From Lobulomyces angularis (lineage: Eukaryota > Chytridiomycota > Chytridiomycetes > Lobulomycetales > Lobulomycetaceae): a stretch of 64,000 nt of DNA. The translations under genes were made by a program, and so were the position numbers. The DNA lies in NCBI GenBank assembly GCA_027604685.1, contig JADHYX010000046.1, positions 1,908 through 65,907 on the forward strand, in the 5' to 3' direction. Positions 59,656 to 64,000 of this stretch are shown here, piece by piece (within the stretch, counting starts at the first letter, position 1; each line of letters opens with the position of its first letter). The notes under the pieces are model-generated. The model was not told the origin of the DNA. It saw nothing but the letters and a program-made list of their open reading frames with translations, and made no database searches.

Positions 59656-61090
59656 TTAAACATATTTTTGAATCAAACTGGCATTCAACAAATTAGCTTC
59701 CTTTAAATTTAATGTTTCATCTGAAATCTGCTTATTGGGAAATGCTGTCATAAAAACATAATTTCGCTGACTCTCCCCTGGTCTACTCAAATTCACAAAT
59801 TGTCTCAAATCAGAAACATGATGTGTATGATTAAATCTTGCCACCATTCTATTTAAAAAAAATGAAAAGTTAAAAAAAAAAATTTATATTTAACCTTGTT
59901 CCATCTCCTAATCTTAGTTGAATAGAAGTAGTTGGTAAACTTTCATCTACAGAATATGAAGACTTAGCTTTTTCAATATCCGGCTCACGTGTAACAGATG
60001 AAGAAGGAAAACTACCTGGCAAATTTGCATTATGAGATGAGGAGACAACTGGAGCACCAAGCCTGTTTCCAGTCCCGGAAAAAGGTTTTAAAGGTTTATT
60101 CTTTGGTTCTTTATAATCTTCTTCCATATTTTGTTGAACTTTTAGTTCTACATGCTGCCCGAATTTAACGTCCAAAAAGTCCAAAGGGGCACGACTAGAA
60201 ACATTTAATTTTCTTTATATTCTTTCAACAAATACCCCATTTTGATGCTTTCCAGAAAAGATTTGTTTTTAGGGTCATTGTAGTCCAGTAATGGACCATC
60301 GTTAATTGTAAATCCATTCTTCCAAAAAGTTAAAACCCTTTCTGCCTTTATAAAAGTATTTAGTTTTCTTTTATTCAGATATTAGCTGTATATTGTTGAT
60401 TTTTCGTACCACTTCTTGAACAGGTTCTTCAGACTCACTAGGAATTATAGGACCATGAGTCGTAGAGCTACTGCCACCATCATCAGCTCCTAATTTAAAA
60501 CCTTGACCAAAATTGTGCGCTTTCTTTTTTTTGGAAGAATCATCCTCTTCTTTAGGTTTTCCACCGGTTTCTTTTGCAATTTGCAATATATCTTTTACTA
60601 AGTTCGGAGCATCTTCTTTTTTTTTTCCACTTCCACTTTTCATAAAAATTCCACTAGAAAGTATTAATAAACGGATGTAAGAAAACTAAAAACCTTTTTT
60701 CTCCCCCTGCATATAAATTTTGACCCTCTTCGTCGTCTTCCTCGTCATTTTTACTAGAATTTATAATATCTTTCATTGAAACAATTCGACTAAAATGCTT
60801 ATTCAACACTGCTGCAACATAAAAAAAAAAAAAATACTTACCTTTTTGGATCTGGTTTCTCGTTTTTAGTTTTACTAGAAGAAGATGAAGAGGAAGTATT
60901 TTGTAATGTGTCTCTTGAGTTAAAGAATGAATTTACAGCAGTCTGGTGGTGAACAGAAAAAATAAACAATTAAGATTCCATTAACATTTTACAAAAATAC
61001 TTGAACATCACCGTTATTTGCATCTAAAAAAAATTTAGCTTCTTCGGGGGTTCCATTTGTAATTGACTGAAATTCAGCAGAAGGATTCAT
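59656..61090 (-). CDS. p47/Shp1-type UBX cofactor of Cdc48
   Basis: Adaptor recruiting Cdc48/p97 to ubiquitinated cargo and membrane fusion. UBA-like start: MNPSAEFQSITNGTPEEAKF then FLDANNGDVQTAVNSFF. A Ser-rich linker follows. The SEP domain reads LTFWKNGFTINDGPLLDYND then PKNKSFLESIKMGYLLKEYK, and after the next exon LDFLDVKFGQHVELKV. UBX domain: TTSIQLRLGDGTR then MVARFNHTHHVSDLRQFVNL and YVFMTAFPNKQISDETLNLK. FPNK instead of the general UBX FPR is normal for the p47 branch. Seven exons join in frame. The start at 61090 fits the UBA consensus. Confidence 0.9.
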
Positions 61091-61599
61091 TTTCTGATTG
61101 CAAAGTTTTCGTAATATACTTAAAGGGTTTTCTATTAAAAGAAAATTTTACAGCTGTTTAGAAGTTCACCAATTTTTATGATTAAAACTTCCCTAATATA
61201 AACTATGCTTTGAAGTTCAGTAATTTATTATCATTTTAACTTAAAGATAGGAAAACAAAAAACTAAAAAAGTTTCAATTCTAAACTTTTCAAAATCACCA
61301 TTGTCAATTATATCACATCTATTTATCGCTTTAATAGGTTAATGTTAAAAAAAAAAAGGTAAAAGGATTACTGAAGTTTTTATAGAATAAAGAAAGTAAC
61401 ATTGGAATAAGCAAAGAACTGAGAAAATGGAAAGTCTTTGGTGTGTGATGAATATCTGAATAGTCTAATATATTAAACTAAATATATTTCTTAAATTATT
61501 TATACAATATTTTTAACTTCTTATTGCAAGTCGAGATTCCGAGGGTTTGACCATAAATCCTAATTGGTATTCGTTTAATTTTCTGTTACAAATCAAAAA
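61091..61599. promoter_or_regulatory. Shared upstream region of divergent UBX and RNR-like genes
   Basis: About 510 bases between two divergent start codons. I looked for ACGCG-type cell-cycle boxes, common before ribonucleotide reductase genes in yeasts, and saw none. No open frame is supported. Confidence 0.35.
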
Positions 61600-63006
61600 A
61601 TGCTCACCGCAGTGAACGATTCTGAGATAAACTTAAACTTAAATAAACTAAAAAACATTTCAATTGATGCGAACTGGGAGGAAAGCAACATGTCAAACAA
61701 AAATGAGACTGAACAAATTTTGAGAGAAAACAATAAACGTTTCGTTTTATTTCCAATTGAATACAATCAAGTATTATTGAAATTCCTTGCAGTATTGACT
61801 TCTATATTCTTCAATTTTTTTTTATAATAGATTTGGGAATCCTATAAAAATTCCGAAGCCAGGTTTTGGTCTGCTGAAGAAGTAGAGCTATCTGATGATG
61901 CTGAAGGTTTGTTATATTTACAATTTAAGCGACATGGGTTGCAACTTAGTTTATAAATATTTGTTAAAATCTTTGCAATGTTCTTACTTTTTAAATTTTG
62001 AAAAAGACTTTAATCACTTGACTGGAAAAGAAAAAGCTACTATCTTACAGATATTATCCGTATTGGTGAAAAATGGCTCACTACTGGGTACTGACATTTT
62101 TAAGCGTTTCAACACAGATGTACAAGCTGCCGAAGCCAGGTATTCTTGCTTGACACCCTTTCACTTATTACAAAAATATATGTTTTATTATTTATTTCAT
62201 TTTTAGAGCAGCCTTTGGTTTTCAAATAATGCAAACAAACATTCATACAGAGCTATTTTCGGTTTTACTTGAACTTTTTTTAGATGGTGCTGACGGAGAT
62301 TATCTGATTGAAACAATCAACGAATGTATTAAATCAATAATCCTGCTGTTAATCAATATGAAATTTTTTTTCTTTAGTACCCAGTGATAGTAGGAAAGAA
62401 GCTTGGATTGCTTCTAACATTTTGGAATCCCAGGATGATTTTGCCACTAGATTGACGTGTTTAGCAGTGTATTTTAAGTTGTTTTTATCAACACCAGCTG
62501 TGGTATTGATTCATTTTCAAAAAGAAAATGTTTTACCTGGATTAATTAGATCCATTAGTAAAGTATACAGAGATTGGATGGGATATTATAAATTTGCTAT
62601 TTTATTATTACAGCATTTAACTTCAATACCAAGTCAAAATAAAGTTGAAGAAATTATTAGAGAGGCTATTAGTATTGAGGAAATGGTTTTGACGGATATA
62701 TCTAATTTGAGTGGAGGAAACCTATTTATTAATGGAGCTGATTTGAATCTGATATTTCTTAAAAACTATATAAGGCAAATGGGTAGAAAAGCTTTATTAG
62801 ATTTAGGTTACGCAGAAGAAGGTATATTATTCGAAAATGACTTAGTTGGAGAAGATCTAGACTTTGTGGAACGATTGGAGAATATGTTGGAAGCCGAGGC
62901 AAGAAAAGATGACAATGAAAGTGATTATCCAATAAAACAAAGTTCCTTGGCCCAAAAGAGCGTTGTAAGCGACCATAGAACATTTTCCCTTGATGATGAT
63001 TTCTAA
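61600..63006 (+). CDS. Ribonucleotide reductase small-subunit paralogue, apparently non-catalytic
   Basis: Five exons give about 375 residues that align along the R2 family. Retained text: RFVLFPIEYNQIWESYKNSE, ARFWSAEEVELSDDAEDF, FNHLTGKEKATILQIL, FKRFNTDVQAAEAR, FGFQIMQTNIHTELFSVLLE and VLPGLIRSISKVYRDW. The C-terminus ends TFSLDDDF, like the FTLDADF tail that docks on the large subunit. Ligand positions are mostly changed. The first Asp is Glu76, the Glu of ENIH is Thr137, the Glu of AAVEG is Phe199, and the Glu and His of RDEGLH are Trp233 and Tyr236. Only His140 remains, and the radical Tyr of SEMYS is Phe144. It cannot build the usual di-iron tyrosyl radical. By analogy with yeast Rnr4 it may be a structural partner of a catalytic R2 encoded elsewhere. 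Confidence 0.85.
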
Positions 63007-63680
63007 TATCTATCATCCATCAATACGTTACTTTTTAATAGTCCACACTTCAGATGGAAATCTTGCTTTAAATTAAATATAGTGTAAAATATTAAATATT
63101 TTGTCTTGTATTGTTTCTGAAGAATAAAATTATGTATTCTTAATTTTGATACAGTTTACTTAAACAATGTAATTACTTTTAAAAATTCGTCCTAATGTAT
63201 ATAAAGATGATAAATTCACTTCTTATGAGGTTATAAATTTTTTTAAAGTATATTGAATTAATTATTAAAGTTGTATTTGTTACTTGTCAATAGAATCTTC
63301 AAATCCTCAAATCATAATGACAGTGTCGGTAGAAAGATACGAGGAACAAATCCAATATTGTAGTTCCAAATGGAACAACGACTCTGGAATTTTTTATATT
63401 TTCTTGCATTATTTGTGTTTTAGGTTCTCTTTTAATTTCAATTTTGTTACAGTTGTTTTATCTTCAGAATAGATTTAATTAAAGCATCATCCACTTACTG
63501 TTATTGTGAAGTTTTTTACAATAAAGCAGAATATTTTTATTTGCACAAAAAAAGAAAAAAGTAACAATAACAGAGGTTTTGGATCCTTTCAAGCAAACAT
63601 CTCAAACACACTTAGGATTTCACTGTTTATCAATAAAGCTTTGTTAATTGCAGAATTTAATTTAATAACACTAATTTAAA
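63007..63680. other. Intergenic region, weak open frames only
   Basis: About 670 bases between two plus-strand genes. A segment at 63310-63420 is open in more than one frame (for example MTVSVERYEEQIQYCSSKWN), but no start, splice or family supports a gene. Confidence 0.4.
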
Positions 63681-64000
63681 ATGGATGATGATTCAAAAGA
63701 GGATATTAAGTTACTTAGACAAAGAAAACAAAAGAAGCCTTTGAAAATTTCAGAGTCTACTAAAGATGATAATACAAATGAAGACTCTATCATCAATGAA
63801 AATATCAAAGAAGGAAAAGAATTACATAAAATTTTAAGTAAAGTTGATAAAAAAGTTCCGATAAAAATGAACAGTTTGTAAGAAAATAATAATTGCAAAA
63901 AATAATAAAATTCAGGAATCCAATTAATTTTTTAATATTTAGAGTATTGTTCAAATTTGTGTTTTTTTCATTACTGGTTTTAGTAGGGCCGTTAGCTACG
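63681..64000 (+). CDS. Vma21-like V-ATPase assembly protein, partial at window end
   Basis: Start of a gene cut by the window edge. Exon 1 (MDDDSKEDIKLLRQRKQKKP onward) is hydrophilic and ends KMNSL. A GTAAGA...ATTTAG intron follows. The next exon reads VLFKFVFFSLLVLVGPLAT, a transmembrane segment resembling the first helix of Vma21 (K..FF..L..V.PL.TY). Vma21 escorts the V-ATPase Vo sector out of the ER. The expected second helix and ER-retrieval signal lie beyond the window, so the call is tentative. Confidence 0.45.

Overview
The window is nuclear DNA from a eukaryote, most likely a flagellated, early-diverging fungus or a close fungal relative (chytrid, Cryptomycota or aphelid grade). The sequence is AT-rich, with long A/T homopolymers almost only outside exons. 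Genes are dense and broken by many tiny introns (about 40-115 nt) of the form GTA/GTT...TAG/AAG, some with a visible TACTAAC-like branch site. Fungal traits are a fused FolB-FolB-HPPK-DHPS folate protein, an NDT80/PhoG-type transcription factor, a MetX-family serine/homoserine acetyltransferase and Atg13. A dynein-2 intermediate-chain-like protein (WDR60) and a TEX9 homologue argue that the organism builds a flagellum. Taxonomy cannot be fixed further from this window. CDS coordinates are gene spans that include introns.

Layout. 0.4-1.5 kb: secreted low-complexity protein (-). 2.2-3.1 kb: Spc24-like kinetochore protein (-). 3.3-7.9 kb: splicing factor SF3B3/Rse1 (-). 8.4-9.6 kb: mitotic cyclin (-). 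11.3-11.5 kb: possible 41-residue secreted peptide (-). 11.8-13.2 kb: coiled-coil protein with repeated motifs and a C-terminal membrane segment (-). 14.3-18.0 kb: two consecutive DOMON-cytochrome b561 genes (+). 18.3-21.6 kb: WDR60 (-). 21.9-24.5 kb: Atg13 (+). 24.7-26.8 kb: F-box protein (-), divergent from a USP deubiquitinase (27.2-29.4 kb, +). 29.6-31.2 kb: chromate-transporter family protein (+). A 10-N assembly gap lies at 31924-31933.

Second half. ALA dehydratase (+) and pyridoxamine-phosphate oxidase (+, with an in-frame TAA), ankyrin protein (-), small presequence-like protein (+), DNAJC17-like J-RRM protein (+), MetX-family acetyltransferase (-), short/branched-chain acyl-CoA dehydrogenase (-), unknown protein (-) divergent from TEX9 (+), Hen1 small-RNA methyltransferase (-) divergent from an Ngl-type exonuclease (+), NDT80-family factor (+), trifunctional folate enzyme (-), PRMT5 (-), GRASP/Grh1 (+), p47/Shp1-type UBX protein (-), a ribonucleotide reductase small-subunit paralogue (+) and the start of a Vma21-like gene (+).

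The most striking observation is the ribonucleotide reductase R2 paralogue at 61.6-63.0 kb. It keeps the R2 fold sequence and the C-terminal R1-docking tail, but by alignment has lost most di-iron ligands and the radical tyrosine, as in the non-catalytic Rnr4 of budding yeast. Other points worth checking are a membrane-anchored coiled-coil protein with three IGLNTDI-type repeats plus an ETQTA motif, a hidden microgene whose 3' end is tandemly duplicated, and the in-frame stop in the PNPO gene. I see no tRNA, rRNA, CRISPR or transposon.
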